A stretch of 64,000 nt of DNA from Schauerella aestuarii (lineage in GTDB: Bacteria > Pseudomonadota > Gammaproteobacteria > Burkholderiales > Burkholderiaceae_B). Shown here piece by piece: positions 52,412-63,841 of the stretch. The notes below the pieces were generated by a model. The model did no database searches. It saw nothing but the letters and a program-made list of their open reading frames with translations, and was not told where the DNA came from. Positions within the stretch are counted from its first letter, which is position 1. Every line of letters begins with the position of its first letter. The position numbers and the translations under genes were made by a program. The stretch lies in NCBI RefSeq assembly GCF_009866805.1, contig NZ_SIZW01000038.1, positions 62,001 to 126,000 on the forward strand, given 5' to 3'.

Positions 52412-53371
52412 ATGACGGCTATCGACCGCTCAACTCACCCGACGATCAGTTCGATGTTTCCCCATTCGAGGCCGCACTTGCGAACAAGGCTGTCTCGTCT
52501 ATGCACGACAGTGATGCTTGTGTGCGTCATGACGTTTGCTGCGGCTAGCGGCGCCTTCGCGGCACCCGTGCCACCCAAGCCGATCGATCCCAAGCAGGAT
52601 GGCCTGGGCGTTACCCTGCCCGCGGGATTGGACGCCGACACACTCGTTGGACTGGTGATGCCGATGGGTGACCCGACACGGGTGACGCTGGTGGGCGCCA
52701 AACCATGGCCGCGTCGCGCGGACAGCTTTGTAGTGATTGTGTGCGCCGCCGAAGACCGCGCGCTGATCTCGAAAACGCCCGACTGCGGCCCGCAGACTGC
52801 AGGGCCCGGCGTGACCGAGCAAACATTGCCGGTGGCATATGTGGGCGTCGTCGAGCGCAAAGCGGGCGGCGCGCCAACGTTGGTCGCAGCCAGCGGCGCC
52901 ATCACGCTCAAGACCGATTGGTCGCGCAGCATGCTGACCGCGCCGGTAGATGCTGAAGAGGCACCCGACAGTCGTGTCCTGCCCAGCCATTGGCGTAAAT
53001 TCGATCTGGCCCCTTACCGTATTGCCGACGACGAATACGCTTTCGGTTTGCGCGGGGGGTGGTCTGAATCGTTTGCCGGCGGCGGTGCATTGTTCAATGC
53101 GCTCTATCTGTTCAAGATCGAAACGAACCGCCTGGCCGTCGTTCTGGCTGAGCCCATGTACGCCAATTACGATATCGCTGGGGGATGGAACAAGGACGGC
53201 ACGCGCGACCACTCGATCGAGACGGACGAAAACGTCCTCGCCATCACCAAACGCAAAACCGACGGGTATTACGATCTTCGCGTCACCCAAAAGGGAGACC
53301 GAGACGTCGAGAAAATATTCCAGTGGTCCAAACGCGAGGGCAAGTACCTGGAGGCGAGTTCCAAACCCTGA
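52412..53371 (+). CDS. Exported protein of unknown function, tandem paralogue B
   Basis: A 319-residue paralogue of the preceding gene. It has a longer N-region and a signal peptide ending near AFAAPV. It lacks the repeat linker of paralogue A, but the shared core is LGVTLPAGLDADTLVGLVMP, TLVGAKPWPRRADSFVVIV, YVGVVERKAGG, then FGLRGGWSESFAGG and RLAVVLAEPM near the C-terminus, plus DENVL and the KTDGYYDLR ending. The gap of 91 bp and the similar order suggest duplication followed by divergence. ATG 52454 is a possible alternative start giving a more usual signal length. Function is unknown. Confidence 0.75.
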   Translation: MTAIDRSTHPTISSMFPHSRPHLRTRLSRLCTTVMLVCVMTFAAASGAFAAPVPPKPIDPKQDGLGVTLPAGLDADTLVGLVMPMGDPTRVTLVGAKPWPRRADSFVVIVCAAEDRALISKTPDCGPQTAGPGVTEQTLPVAYVGVVERKAGGAPTLVAASGAITLKTDWSRSMLTAPVDAEEAPDSRVLPSHWRKFDLAPYRIADDEYAFGLRGGWSESFAGGGALFNALYLFKIETNRLAVVLAEPMYANYDIAGGWNKDGTRDHSIETDENVLAITKRKTDGYYDLRVTQKGDRDVEKIFQWSKREGKYLEASSKP

Positions 53372-53465
53372 GGGGCAAGTGCGGGATGGTGCCGGTACCC
53401 GGGTGACGAACCTGCATCAGGCGCGGCCTACAACGGGAGCAAGCTCACCCCAAGCGATGGTGCCC

Positions 53466-53660
53466 TCAGGCGCGCTCGTCGATCCAGGCTTGCTGGATCG
53501 CTTCCAGGATGCGTTCGCCACAGCGGGCGGCATCGTCGTCGAAGCCGGGCAAGGCCATTACCAGCTCACGCAATTGCGTGAAACGAATGATCGCCGGATC
53601 GATATCCGGATGCGTCTCGTCGAGCGTCTCGGCGATCTCAAGCGTGTCGACCCATTTCAT
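53466..53660 (-). CDS. iscX: Fe-S assembly protein IscX
   Basis: A 64-residue acidic protein, last gene of the isc operon. The N-terminus MKWVDTLEIAETLDETHPDI, RFTQLRELV and the C-terminal GERILEAIQQAWIDE match IscX/YfhJ closely in sequence and length. IscX binds IscS and iron, and modulates Fe-S cluster assembly. It follows fdx with a 1-bp overlap (TGATG), so it is translationally coupled. The two exported paralogues are convergent with it. Confidence 0.93.
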   Translation of the reverse strand: MKWVDTLEIAETLDETHPDIDPAIIRFTQLRELVMALPGFDDDAARCGERILEAIQQAWIDERA

Positions 53661-54001
53661 CAGTGATTTTCCTTCGCGTGGTTGATCGTATAGCGGGGAA
53701 TTTCAATCGTGATGTCTTGCTGCGCAACCTTGGCCTGACAGGATAAACGCGACGTGGGCGACAGGCCCCAAGCCTTGTCCAGCATATCTTCTTCGTCATC
53801 GGTCGCGTCTTCCAGCGAGCCGTAGCCTTCGCGCACCACCACATGGCATGTCGTGCATGCACACGAGAGTTCGCAGGCATGCTCGAGTTCGACGTGATTG
53901 TCGAGCATGATGCGACAGATCGACACGCCCACAGGCGCGTTTTCGATGACTTTGCCCTCGGGGCAAACGTCGGGATGCGGGAGGATAGTCAGTTTAGGCA
54001 T
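53660..54001 (-). CDS. fdx: [2Fe-2S] ferredoxin of the isc system
   Basis: A 113-residue vertebrate-type ferredoxin. The cluster ligands are CELSCACTTC, giving the C-x5-C-x2-C pattern, with the fourth Cys in RLSCQAKV. N-terminal beta strands (PKLTILPHPDVCPEGKVIEN) are typical of bacterial Isc ferredoxin. It supplies electrons for sulfur reduction on IscU. It lies 9 bp after hscA and overlaps iscX. Confidence 0.96.
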   Translation of the reverse strand: MPKLTILPHPDVCPEGKVIENAPVGVSICRIMLDNHVELEHACELSCACTTCHVVVREGYGSLEDATDDEEDMLDKAWGLSPTSRLSCQAKVAQQDITIEIPRYTINHAKENH

Positions 54002-54010
54002 ACAGCGGAA

Positions 54011-55879
54011 TCAAGCCAGTTCATCAAGTTTACGGCCGGCGAGCGCGGACCGGATACTGCGGTCCATGCGCCGCTCGGCGAAGAGTTCGGTGCTGTCGGA
54101 CAGCGCCTTTACGGCAGCCCGCACGACGTCGGCGTCTTCAGCGGTTTGGGCAGCCGTAGCCGTAGCCAGCGCGGCATCGATCGCTTGCCGTTCATCGGCG
54201 TCCAGCAAATCGGCATCCTTGGCCAAGGCCGCACCCACGGATTCGACCAGTTGTCGGGCCTCGACTTGCTGCTCGCGCAACATGCGCGCCACGGCGTCGC
54301 TATCGGCCTGAGACACGCTGTCGGCCAACATCGTCGCCACTTCGTCGTCGGACAGGCCGTACGAAGGCTTGACCGTGACGGCCGCTTCCACGCCGGTGCT
54401 TTCTTCACGCGCCGTGACGTTGAGCAGGCCATCGGCATCCACCTGGAACGTGACGCGAATGCGGGCCGCACCTGCCACCATCGGCGGAATATCGCGAAGT
54501 TCGAAGCGGGCCAACGAGCGGCAGGCACTCACCAGATCGCGCTCGCCCTGCAGCACGTGAATGCTCATGGCACTCTGGCCGTCTTTGAATGTCGTGAATT
54601 CTTGCGCGCGCGCCACCGGGATCGTGCTGTTGCGCGGGATGACGCGTTCGACCAAACCGCCCATCGTTTCAAGACCGAGCGACAACGGCGTCACGTCGAG
54701 CAGCAGCCAATCCTCGCCCGGCGCACGATTGCCCGCCAGCAAATTGGCCTGCAACGCCGCGCCGAGGGCGACCACTTCATCCGGATTGAGATCGGTCAGC
54801 GGCGGCGTGCCGAACAAATCGCCGACGACGCGCTGCACGATCGGCATGCGGGTGGCACCACCCACCATGACCACGCCCTTCACATCTGCGGGTTTCAATC
54901 CCGCATCGCGCAGCGTCTGGCGCGCGCGATCCAAAGTTTTCTCGAGCAGCGGCTGAGCCAGACGTTCGAAATCGGCGCGACTCAACGCCGCACTCACGAC
55001 CATGCCCTCGCCCAACTGCGCTTCGACCACGGCGCTGTCCGAATCGGACAGGGCTTCGCGCGCGACCCGAGCCGCGACGCGCAGCGCGCGGTGATGTTCA
55101 CGCGACAAGGTATCGAGTGCCACACCGGCCGTTGCACACACGGCCTGCACGATCAAAGTATCGAAATCGTCGCCGCCCAGAGCGGTGTCGCCACCGGTGG
55201 CGATCACTTCGAACACGCCTTGCGTCAATCGCAGAATCGATACGTCGAATGTGCCGCCGCCCAAGTCATACACGGCATAGACACCTTCGGACGCGTGATC
55301 GAGACCATAGGCAATGGCAGCTGCCGTCGGCTCATTGAGCAAGCGCAGAACGTTCAAACCGGCCAATCGCGCAGCATCGCGCGTGGCCTGGCGTTGGGCA
55401 TCGTCGAAGTAGGCGGGCACGGTGATGACGGCACCCACCAGATCGTCGCCCAGCGTGCTTTCGGCGCGCTCGCGCAAGGCCTGCAGGATATGGGCAGACA
55501 CTTCGATCGGGCTCAGATCGCCGCGCACCGTGCGCAGGCGCACCATGCCCGGCGCATCCACGAACTCGTAAGGCAGTCCTTCGGCTTTGACGTCGTCGAA
55601 CGTGCGGCCCATGAAGCGCTTGACCGAGACGACGGTATTCGATGGATCGGTCGCCTGGGCCTGTGCGGCCTCATGGCCCACAACCCGCGCATCGCGATCC
55701 AAATAGCGCACGACCGACGGCAATAGCGCGCGACCGTCGGCATCTTTCAGAATCTCGGGCACGCTGCTGCGCACAGCTGCGACCAGCGAGTGCGTGGTGC
55801 CCAGGTCGATGCCCACGGCCAACTTGCGCTCGTGCGGAGCCGGGGAATCTCCCGGTTCGGAAATCTGCAATAAAGCCAT
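54011..55879 (-). CDS. hscA: Fe-S cluster assembly chaperone HscA
   Basis: A 622-residue Hsp70 of the HscA branch. The ATPase motifs are [18 protein letters not shown] near the N-terminus, [16 protein letters not shown], and [21 protein letters not shown] substrate-binding domain follows from about residue 390. It drives transfer of the cluster from IscU to target apoproteins, stimulated by HscB. It starts 12 bp after hscB. A 627-residue open frame on the opposite strand over this gene is only its shadow. Confidence 0.96.
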   Translation of the reverse strand: MALLQISEPGDSPAPHERKLAVGIDLGTTHSLVAAVRSSVPEILKDADGRALLPSVVRYLDRDARVVGHEAAQAQATDPSNTVVSVKRFMGRTFDDVKAEGLPYEFVDAPGMVRLRTVRGDLSPIEVSAHILQALRERAESTLGDDLVGAVITVPAYFDDAQRQATRDAARLAGLNVLRLLNEPTAAAIAYGLDHASEGVYAVYDLGGGTFDVSILRLTQGVFEVIATGGDTALGGDDFDTLIVQAVCATAGVALDTLSREHHRALRVAARVAREALSDSDSAVVEAQLGEGMVVSAALSRADFERLAQPLLEKTLDRARQTLRDAGLKPADVKGVVMVGGATRMPIVQRVVGDLFGTPPLTDLNPDEVVALGAALQANLLAGNRAPGEDWLLLDVTPLSLGLETMGGLVERVIPRNSTIPVARAQEFTTFKDGQSAMSIHVLQGERDLVSACRSLARFELRDIPPMVAGAARIRVTFQVDADGLLNVTAREESTGVEAAVTVKPSYGLSDDEVATMLADSVSQADSDAVARMLREQQVEARQLVESVGAALAKDADLLDADERQAIDAALATATAAQTAEDADVVRAAVKALSDSTELFAERRMDRSIRSALAGRKLDELA

Positions 55880-55891
55880 GACAGTGGATCT

Positions 55892-56410
55892 TCAGTGGTC
55901 GGGACGTTCGCGTGCCAGCTCGCGGCCGAAGGTGTCGAGGAACATCCATTCCCGGACTTTCTCGCCTGCGGTAGCCAGATCGCCACGAACGTCGATCAAA
56001 TCGGTGAGTACGCGCGTCATCTCAGCGCGCGCATCGCGTATTTCCGTATCCAGCGCAGTGAAGGCATCGGCGGACTTCGCATCGCGTGCGTCGTCCAGCA
56101 TCTCGCGCCATTCCATTTGCTGCATCAAGAAGGCAGGCGACATCGCGGTGTTGGTCTCGGTTTGCAGATCGATGCCACCCGACTCGCACAGATACTTCGC
56201 GCGCAAAAGGGGATCGCGCAATTGCCGATACCCGTCGTTCGCCCGTGCGGCCCATTGCATGGCCACACGCTTCTCAGCAGCGCTGGCGGTGGCGAAGCGG
56301 TCGGGATGAACCCGAGCCGCAACGAGACGCCAGGCAGACTCGAGCGCATCGCGATCGATGGCGAACTGGCGTCGCAATCCAAAAAGAGAAAAGTAGTCGT
56401 CAGCCGCCAC
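55892..56410 (-). CDS. hscB: Co-chaperone HscB
   Basis: A 172-residue J-domain protein. The N-terminal J domain has the invariant HPD motif in VAARVHPDRFATA. The C-terminal helical domain that contacts IscU is rich in charged helices (LQTETNTAMSPAFLMQQMEW). It recruits IscU to HscA and stimulates its ATPase. It lies 12 bp before hscA and 3 bp after iscA on the minus strand. Confidence 0.95.
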   Translation of the reverse strand: MAADDYFSLFGLRRQFAIDRDALESAWRLVAARVHPDRFATASAAEKRVAMQWAARANDGYRQLRDPLLRAKYLCESGGIDLQTETNTAMSPAFLMQQMEWREMLDDARDAKSADAFTALDTEIRDARAEMTRVLTDLIDVRGDLATAGEKVREWMFLDTFGRELARERPDH

Positions 56411-56413
56411 GCA

Positions 56414-56737
56414 TTACACCGTGAACGACTCACCGCAACCGCAGGTTGCCTTCTCATTGGGATTGCTGAACCTGAACCCTTCGTTCAAGCCCTCGCGAGC
56501 GTAGTCCAACTGCGTGCCGGACAGATACGGCATGCTCTTGGGGTCGACGAACACCTTCACACCGTGAAACTCGAATACCGAGTCTTCACTTGCCGGTTCA
56601 TCGACATACTCGAGCTTGTAGGCCATGCCAGAACACCCGGTCGTCCGCACGCCCAGGCGCAGGCCGATGCCCTTGCCTCGCTTCTGCAAATAGCGGCTGA
56701 TGTGATCGGCCGCGCGTTCGGTGAGTGTGACAGCCAT
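56414..56737 (-). CDS. iscA: Fe-S cluster assembly protein IscA
   Basis: A 107-residue A-type carrier. The three cluster/iron ligands are the Cys in TTGCSGM and the pair in CGCGES at the C-terminus. The start [20 protein letters not shown] is the usual one. It carries Fe or an Fe-S cluster to targets. Spacing is 2 bp from iscU and 3 bp from hscB, consistent with one operon. Confidence 0.95.
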   Translation of the reverse strand: MAVTLTERAADHISRYLQKRGKGIGLRLGVRTTGCSGMAYKLEYVDEPASEDSVFEFHGVKVFVDPKSMPYLSGTQLDYAREGLNEGFRFSNPNEKATCGCGESFTV

Positions 56738-56739
56738 GA

Positions 56740-57156
56740 TCAGCTCGCAGTGACAGCTTGTTTGTCTTCGGCAGCGACGGGGTGCTTGTCTTGATAGTCC
56801 TTGATCGCAGCCTTGATTGCATCTTCGGCAAGAATCGAGCAGTGAATTTTCACCGGCGGCAGCGCCAATTCTTCAGCGATCTGCGTATTGCGAATGCTCA
56901 TCGCTTGATCGAGCGTCTTGCCCTTGACCCATTCGGTAACGAGCGAGCTCGACGCGATGGCCGACCCACAGCCGTACGTCTTGAACTTCGCGTCTTCGAT
57001 GATGCCCGACTCGTTCACACGGATCTGCAGCTTCATCACATCGCCACAGGCGGGTGCGCCCACCATGCCGGTACCGACGCTGGTGTCGCCCTTGTCGAAC
57101 GAACCCACGTTGCGGGGGTTTTCGTAGTGGTCGAGAACTTGATTGCTATATGCCAT
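56740..57156 (-). CDS. iscU: Fe-S cluster scaffold protein IscU
   Basis: A 138-residue scaffold. The cluster ligands are seen in GAPACGDVM, then [11 protein letters not shown], then LPPVKIHCS with the LPPVK motif recognised by HscA. The N-terminus [20 protein letters not shown] is typical. It receives sulfur from IscS and assembles the [2Fe-2S] cluster. A short gap of 56 bp separates it from iscS. Confidence 0.97.
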   Translation of the reverse strand: MAYSNQVLDHYENPRNVGSFDKGDTSVGTGMVGAPACGDVMKLQIRVNESGIIEDAKFKTYGCGSAIASSSLVTEWVKGKTLDQAMSIRNTQIAEELALPPVKIHCSILAEDAIKAAIKDYQDKHPVAAEDKQAVTAS

Positions 57157-57212
57157 GATTAATCTCCCAACGGTGGCGGTTCAGCCGCCAGATCATTATT
57201 CAAACGCCGCAA

Positions 57213-58424
57213 TTAATGCGCCGCCCACTGTACGGAACTGATATCGATGCCGTCCTTGGCCATTTCCCACAGCGGCGACATGTCGCGCAGCTTGCCGACC
57301 CGGCTCTTCAGCAACTCGATCGCAAAATCGATTTCCTGCTCGGTCGTGAAACGACCGATCGTGAAACGAATCGAGCTGTGCGCGAGTTCATCGTTACGCC
57401 CCAGGGCGCGCAACACATACGACGGCTCCAGGCTGGCGGAGGTACACGCCGAACCGCTCGACACGGCAAGTTCCTTGATCGCCATGATCAACGACTCACC
57501 TTCCACATAATTGAAACTCACGTTCAAGTTGTGCGGCACGCGGCGCTCCATATCGCCATTGAGGTAGACCTCCTCAATGGTGGAGAGGCCCGCCCACAGG
57601 CGGTCACGCAGCATGCGGATGCGTTCGCTTTCGACACCCATCTCTTCGCGGGCGATGCGGAACGCCTCACCCATGCCCACGATCTGGTGCGTGGGCAACG
57701 TGCCCGAACGGAAACCGCGCTCGTGCCCGCCACCGTGGATCTGCGCTTCAATGCGCACACGCGGCTTGCGACGGATGAAGAGCGCGCCCATGCCCTTCGG
57801 GCCATACGTCTTGTGAGCCGAAAACGACATCAGATCGACCTTGAGCTTTTGCAGATCGATCACGACCTTGCCCGTGGCTTGCGCCGCGTCGACGTGAAAA
57901 ATGATGCCTTTCTCGCGCAGCAGTTCGCCGATCGCTTCGATGTCCTGAATGACGCCGATCTCGTTATTGACGAATAGAATCGACACCAGCACGGTATCCG
58001 GACGCAGCGCTGCCTTCAGCACTTCCATGTCCAGCAAACCATTTTCCTGCACGTTCAGATACGTGACTTCGAAGCCTTGCCGTTCAAGTTCGCGACAGGT
58101 ATCCAGCGTGGCCTTGTGCTCCGTCTTCAGCGTGATGACGTGCTTGCCGCGCTGATGATAGAAGTTGGCCGCACCCTTGACCGCCAGGTTGATCGACTCG
58201 GTGGCGCCCGACGTCCACACGATCTCGCGCGAATCGGCGTTGACCAGCTTGGCGACTTCCTCACGCGCACGCTCTACCGCCTCTTCCGCGGCCCAGCCGA
58301 TCGAATGGCTGCGCGAAGCCGGATTACCGTAATTCTCGTAAAGCCACGGCACCATGGCGTCAACGACGCGCGGGTCGACCGGCGTGGTAGCGGAATAATC
58401 GAGATAGATGGGACGATTGCTCAT
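57213..58424 (-). CDS. iscS: Cysteine desulfurase IscS
   Basis: A 403-residue PLP enzyme, starting at ATG 58424 ([20 protein letters not shown]); the open frame beyond is the shadow of upstream DNA. Lys in [12 protein letters not shown] binds PLP, and the active-site Cys is in [25 protein letters not shown] holds the His that stacks on PLP. It removes sulfur from cysteine for Fe-S clusters and tRNA thiolation. It follows iscR by 29 bp and heads the structural genes. Confidence 0.97.
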   Translation of the reverse strand: MSNRPIYLDYSATTPVDPRVVDAMVPWLYENYGNPASRSHSIGWAAEEAVERAREEVAKLVNADSREIVWTSGATESINLAVKGAANFYHQRGKHVITLKTEHKATLDTCRELERQGFEVTYLNVQENGLLDMEVLKAALRPDTVLVSILFVNNEIGVIQDIEAIGELLREKGIIFHVDAAQATGKVVIDLQKLKVDLMSFSAHKTYGPKGMGALFIRRKPRVRIEAQIHGGGHERGFRSGTLPTHQIVGMGEAFRIAREEMGVESERIRMLRDRLWAGLSTIEEVYLNGDMERRVPHNLNVSFNYVEGESLIMAIKELAVSSGSACTSASLEPSYVLRALGRNDELAHSSIRFTIGRFTTEQEIDFAIELLKSRVGKLRDMSPLWEMAKDGIDISSVQWAAH

Positions 58425-58453
58425 AACGACTCCTGTACGATCGACGCGGCGAC

Positions 58454-58984
58454 TTAAGCCGCTGCCGGTGCGTTGGTCACGCTTCCGGCCGTAGTGGTAT
58501 TCAAACGATTGACTCGAACCGGGGATCCCGAATTGGCCGCCGCGCTCGCATCCTGCAACTGGCGCACGCGCTGCTGATCGACCAGATCCTGAAGCGACAC
58601 CGAATCCAGATAATCCACCATCTTGCGGTTCAACGTGGCCCACAGCTCATGCGTCATGCACTTGCCTGGCTTGCCATCGTTACCGCTCGTACAGTCTCGC
58701 TTGCCGCCGCAGCTCGTGGCATCCAAAGGCTCATCGACGGCAAAGATGATGTCGGCCACCGTGATGTTGCGAGCCAGACGGGCGAGCGAATACCCGCCGC
58801 CGGGACCGCGAACGCTGTCCACAAGCTCGTGCCGGCGCAATTTGCCGAACAACTGTTCGAGATAGGAGAGGGAGATATTCTGGCGCTGGCTGATCGCCGC
58901 CAACGTGACGGGCCCGCCATGCTGACGCATCGCGAGGTCGATCATGGCGGTCACTGCAAAACGCCCTTTCGTTGTCAGCCGCAT
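58454..58984 (-). CDS. iscR: Fe-S cluster regulator IscR
   Basis: A 176-residue Rrf2-family repressor. ATG 58984 gives [20 protein letters not shown]. The wHTH includes [20 protein letters not shown] and the wing [10 protein letters not shown]. Three cysteines that ligate the [2Fe-2S] cluster are in [10 protein letters not shown] and [12 protein letters not shown]-terminal tail of about 20 residues rich in Ala, Thr and Asn extends beyond the Escherichia coli protein. With its cluster bound it represses the operon; a type-1 site lies at 59035-59059, just upstream. Confidence 0.96.
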   Translation of the reverse strand: MRLTTKGRFAVTAMIDLAMRQHGGPVTLAAISQRQNISLSYLEQLFGKLRRHELVDSVRGPGGGYSLARLARNITVADIIFAVDEPLDATSCGGKRDCTSGNDGKPGKCMTHELWATLNRKMVDYLDSVSLQDLVDQQRVRQLQDASAAANSGSPVRVNRLNTTTAGSVTNAPAAA

Positions 58985-59034
58985 AGTCTGGATTCCTGGT
59001 GTTCGCGCGCTGCCGAGAAGATCCTCACAGCGCA

Positions 59035-59059
59035 ATACCCGAGTAATTGCCTCAAGTAT
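59035..59059 (-). promoter_or_regulatory. IscR type-1 binding site upstream of iscR
   Basis: Read on the minus strand, the 25-bp element begins ATACTTGAGG and ends TTACTCGGGTAT, matching the IscR type-1 consensus at 21 of 25 positions by my count. It lies 50 bp upstream of the iscR start and includes a TTGAGG -35-like hexamer. A weaker partial match (TTAGTCGGGAAT on the minus strand) lies about 20 bp further upstream and may be a second site, as in Escherichia coli. Confidence 0.7.
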
Positions 59060-59240
59060 AACGAATTCCCGACTAAAACGCTAGGCCTCTGTAACTTCGC
59101 AAGCGTTGGGCGGGTCGACAGCCGATTTCGCGCCACGAGATACGGAAATGCACGCACCGATCATGGAGATGCGCACACGTGCGAGCGGTGCGCGCGCCTG
59201 AGCGTTGCTACCAACCGTCAGCGCTGGAAATTCCTGGCGT

Positions 59241-59264
59241 AAAAAAACCGCGCTTGGGGCGCGG
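59241..59264 (-). terminator. Terminator of the low-molecular-weight phosphatase gene
   Basis: On the minus strand the stem CCGCGC pairs with GCGCGG around a 5-base loop (59248-59264), followed by seven Ts (59241-59247 as A on the plus strand). It begins 28 bp after the phosphatase stop and separates it from the isc operon. Confidence 0.8.
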
Positions 59265-59291
59265 CCGGTGGGCCGATTGCCTGATCGAAAA

Positions 59292-59783
59292 TCAGGCAGC
59301 CTGATACTGCGTTGCGCGCTTGCGTACCAGTTCAAGCACGCCCTGACAGGCATCCTCGAGATAGTCGAGCACCTTGCCAAAACCCTCCGGGCCGCCGTAA
59401 TACGGATCGGGCACAGTGGCTTCTTCGAACTCGTTCGCAAAGCGCATGAGCAACATCAGCTTATGCTGATACTGCTTCGGGCACTGCTGCTGCATTGCGG
59501 ACAAGTTCTCCCAATCCATCGCCAGGATCAGATCAAACTCGCGGAAGTCATCAGGCGTGACTTGCCTCGCCTCGCAGTGCGTCATTTCATACCCGCGTTT
59601 GCGAGCGGCCGCCTGGGCGCGCGCATCGGGGGCTTCGCCGATATGGAAGTCGTGGGTGCCGGCGGAGTCAATTCGGACGACGTCGGATAAACCCGCGTCG
59701 GACACCAAATGACGGAACACGCCCTCTGCGCTCGGCGAGCGACAGATGTTGCCCATGCAAACAAAAAGTACCTTGGTCATCAT
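59292..59783 (-). CDS. Low-molecular-weight protein tyrosine phosphatase
   Basis: A 163-residue phosphatase. The P-loop CX5R signature is VCMGNICRS near the N-terminus (Cys9, Arg15), and the general-acid Asp is in VPDPYYGG. A second possible start (ATG 59780) removes one residue. It dephosphorylates tyrosine, for example in capsule or exopolysaccharide kinases, but no such kinase is adjacent, so the target is unknown. Linkage to iscR is common in Burkholderiales. It has its own terminator. Confidence 0.95.
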   Translation of the reverse strand: MMTKVLFVCMGNICRSPSAEGVFRHLVSDAGLSDVVRIDSAGTHDFHIGEAPDARAQAAARKRGYEMTHCEARQVTPDDFREFDLILAMDWENLSAMQQQCPKQYQHKLMLLMRFANEFEEATVPDPYYGGPEGFGKVLDYLEDACQGVLELVRKRATQYQAA

Positions 59784-60120
59784 GGTTTAAAGTCTGCGGG
59801 AAAACCCGAAAGAAGGCAAGCTTTTTTTGCACTGGCGCACATGCCGGAAGACGCCGCATCAAGATACAAATATCCTGATATATCAACTGATTATCGCGCT
59901 CATTTAAAAATACTATGAGGAGTGAAGCGCGCGCTTCTCGCGCACTGCCGCCACACACGAATCGACCCTGATTTTGATTGACCGGAGGACCTGCCAAGCG
60001 GTTCCCCAGTCACCAAAATAAACATGCCATTGCCGTGTCATCATTTGGCACGGAGTGAAATCGATTTTGCGCGCGCCGCCATTGACGAGCAAATCCGCAG
60101 CCCACCCCCTTACGCAGGCC
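59784..60120. other. Intergenic region between phosphatase and uvrB
   Basis: This 337-bp stretch has no convincing gene. It is AT-richer near 59860-59915 and should contain the promoter of the minus-strand phosphatase. A perfect 14-bp palindrome GAAGCGCGCGCTTC lies at 59924-59937. No terminator with a T tract was recognised for uvrB here, and no RNA gene was recognised. Confidence 0.4.
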
Positions 60121-62139
<2,019 letters not shown>

Positions 62140-62215
62140 GCTAGACTGTTTTGGGGGTAAACCCCTGATTATCCACTGCCTGTCAACCCTAGTCCACCAT
62201 ACCCATTCCCCTGAC

Positions 62216-63421
62216 ATGAGTACACTTTTCGCATCCGTTGAACTCGCCCCGCGCGACCCCATTCTTGGTCTGAACGAACAGTACAACGCGGACACGCGTC
62301 CCGGAAAAGTGAACCTCGGCGTGGGCGTGTACTACGATGACGCTGGCCGCCTGCCGCTTCTGAGCGCGGTGCGCAAAGCGGAAATCGCCCGGATCGAAGC
62401 CGCTGCTGCCCGCGGCTACCTGCCGATCGAAGGCATCACCGGTTACAACAAAGGCGCGCAAACGTTGCTGCTGGGCGAGAACTCGCCGCTCGTCGCCGCC
62501 GGTCGCGTGCTGACGACCCAAGCCTTGGGCGGCACCGGCGCACTGAAGATCGGCGCCGATTACCTGCGCCTGCTCCTGCCCACGTCGAAGGTCGTGATCA
62601 GCGATCCCAGCTGGGAAAACCACCGCGCGCTGTTTGAACGTGCCGGTTTCGAAGTGGGCACCTATCCCTATTACGACAAGACCACCCACGGCCTGAACTT
62701 CGAAGGCATGTTGGCAGGCCTGAAAGCCTTGCCCGAGCAAACCGTCGTTGTGCTGCATGCGTGCTGCCACAACCCGACGGGCGTGGATCCCACCGCCGAG
62801 CAGTGGAAGACGATTGCCGAAACGGTCAAGGCGCGCAATCTGGTGCCCTTCCTCGACATCGCCTACCAAGGCTTCGGCGACGGCCTGGAACAGGACGCGT
62901 CTGTCGTGCGCATGTTCGCCGACATGGACATCACGATGTTCGTGAGTTCGTCGTTCTCGAAGTCGTTCTCGCTCTACGGCGAGCGCGTCGGCGCCCTGAC
63001 GATCATCGCTGGCGATGCCGACGAATCAAAGCGCGTACTGAGCCAGTTGAAGCGCGTGATCCGCACCAACTACTCGAACCCGCCTACGCACGGCGGCACG
63101 GTGGTCGCCACGGTGCTCAACGATCCGGCCTTGTTTGCCGAGTGGGACGCCGAATTGGCCGGCATGCGCGACCGCATCCGCACGATGCGCAAGCAATTGG
63201 TCGACAAGATCAAGGCTGCAGGCGCGACGCAGGATTTCAGCTTTGTGTTGAAGCAGCGCGGCATGTTCTCGTTCTCGGGGCTTACCGCGGATCAGGTCGA
63301 GCGCCTGCGCGAAGAGCACGCGATCTACGCCATCTCGACCGGCCGAATCTGCGTCGCGGCGCTCAACAGCCAGAACATCGATGCGGTGGCCAAAGCCATT
63401 GCCGCGGTGTTGAAGGGCTGA
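62216..63421 (+). CDS. tyrB: Aromatic amino acid aminotransferase
   Basis: A 401-residue PLP-dependent class I aminotransferase. The N-terminus [20 protein letters not shown], then [13 protein letters not shown], the PLP Lys in [16 protein letters not shown] and the C-terminal [15 protein letters not shown] all match the aspartate/aromatic aminotransferase subfamily. It transfers amino groups from aromatic amino acids (and aspartate) to 2-oxoglutarate. The link uvrB-tyrB-lexA is typical of Burkholderia relatives. A terminator follows at 63504-63532. Confidence 0.94.
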   Translation: MSTLFASVELAPRDPILGLNEQYNADTRPGKVNLGVGVYYDDAGRLPLLSAVRKAEIARIEAAAARGYLPIEGITGYNKGAQTLLLGENSPLVAAGRVLTTQALGGTGALKIGADYLRLLLPTSKVVISDPSWENHRALFERAGFEVGTYPYYDKTTHGLNFEGMLAGLKALPEQTVVVLHACCHNPTGVDPTAEQWKTIAETVKARNLVPFLDIAYQGFGDGLEQDASVVRMFADMDITMFVSSSFSKSFSLYGERVGALTIIAGDADESKRVLSQLKRVIRTNYSNPPTHGGTVVATVLNDPALFAEWDAELAGMRDRIRTMRKQLVDKIKAAGATQDFSFVLKQRGMFSFSGLTADQVERLREEHAIYAISTGRICVAALNSQNIDAVAKAIAAVLKG

Positions 63422-63434
63422 GCATCAAGCGCTC

Positions 63435-63455
63435 GTGCGCCGTCAGACGGCGCAC
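63435..63455. repeat. Perfect 9-bp hairpin after tyrB
   Basis: GTGCGCCGT (63435-63443) pairs exactly with ACGGCGCAC (63447-63455) around a 3-base loop, starting 14 bp after the tyrB stop. It has no T tract, so it is more likely an RNA-stabilising hairpin than a terminator; a true terminator follows 49 bp later. Confidence 0.6.
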
Positions 63456-63503
63456 GATCGGCCTGACCGCACACCTGTTGGACGTTGCCGAAACGTACGA
63501 TCC

Positions 63504-63532
63504 AAAAACCCAGCCTCAGCGCTGGGTTTTTT
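63504..63532 (+). terminator. Rho-independent terminator after tyrB
   Basis: AAAAACCCAGC (63504-63514) and GCTGGGTTTTTT (63521-63532) form a strong stem with a 6-base loop and a T tract. It separates tyrB from lexA. The rest of the gap to 63841 holds the lexA promoter region and no gene. Confidence 0.9.
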
Positions 63533-63787
63533 CGTTCGCTGGTTTCAAGATTGATTGCAATGCGGGTTACCGCTTCGGCCGCAGCCAGAATGATGTCGCA
63601 TCCGACACGCGCGCCTCGGTTCGTTCACTGAGACGATTCCCCGTGCGCGCAGAATCATCGCTCGACGGGCTGTACATCTAGTCTTTCAGCGCATATCCGC
63701 CGACTTTCGTCCCGCAAGCCGCGCTTTTCTTGGTTTTTTGTTCAATTCGCCGTTGCATTTTGCGCGCAAGTCGTCCAAAATCGGCAA

Positions 63788-63803
63788 CTGTATATCCATA
63801 CAG
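63788..63803. promoter_or_regulatory. LexA (SOS) box upstream of lexA
   Basis: CTGTATATCCATACAG fits the LexA consensus CTGT-N8-ACAG exactly. It lies 38 bp before the lexA start codon, so LexA probably represses its own gene. It is the only SOS box I recognised in the window. Confidence 0.9.
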
Positions 63804-63841
63804 TTCATGCCGCGCACTGTGCATGACTCGCTAGGAATGAA

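Noticed and set aside
53843-55726. 627-residue open frame on the plus strand over hscA
   Set aside because: Its amino-acid sequence is rich in Arg, His and Gln and shows no domain; it is the antisense shadow of the clearly conserved hscA.
62140-62215. LexA box before uvrB
   Set aside because: ACTGTTTTGGGGGTAA has a CTGT but no ACAG at the right distance.
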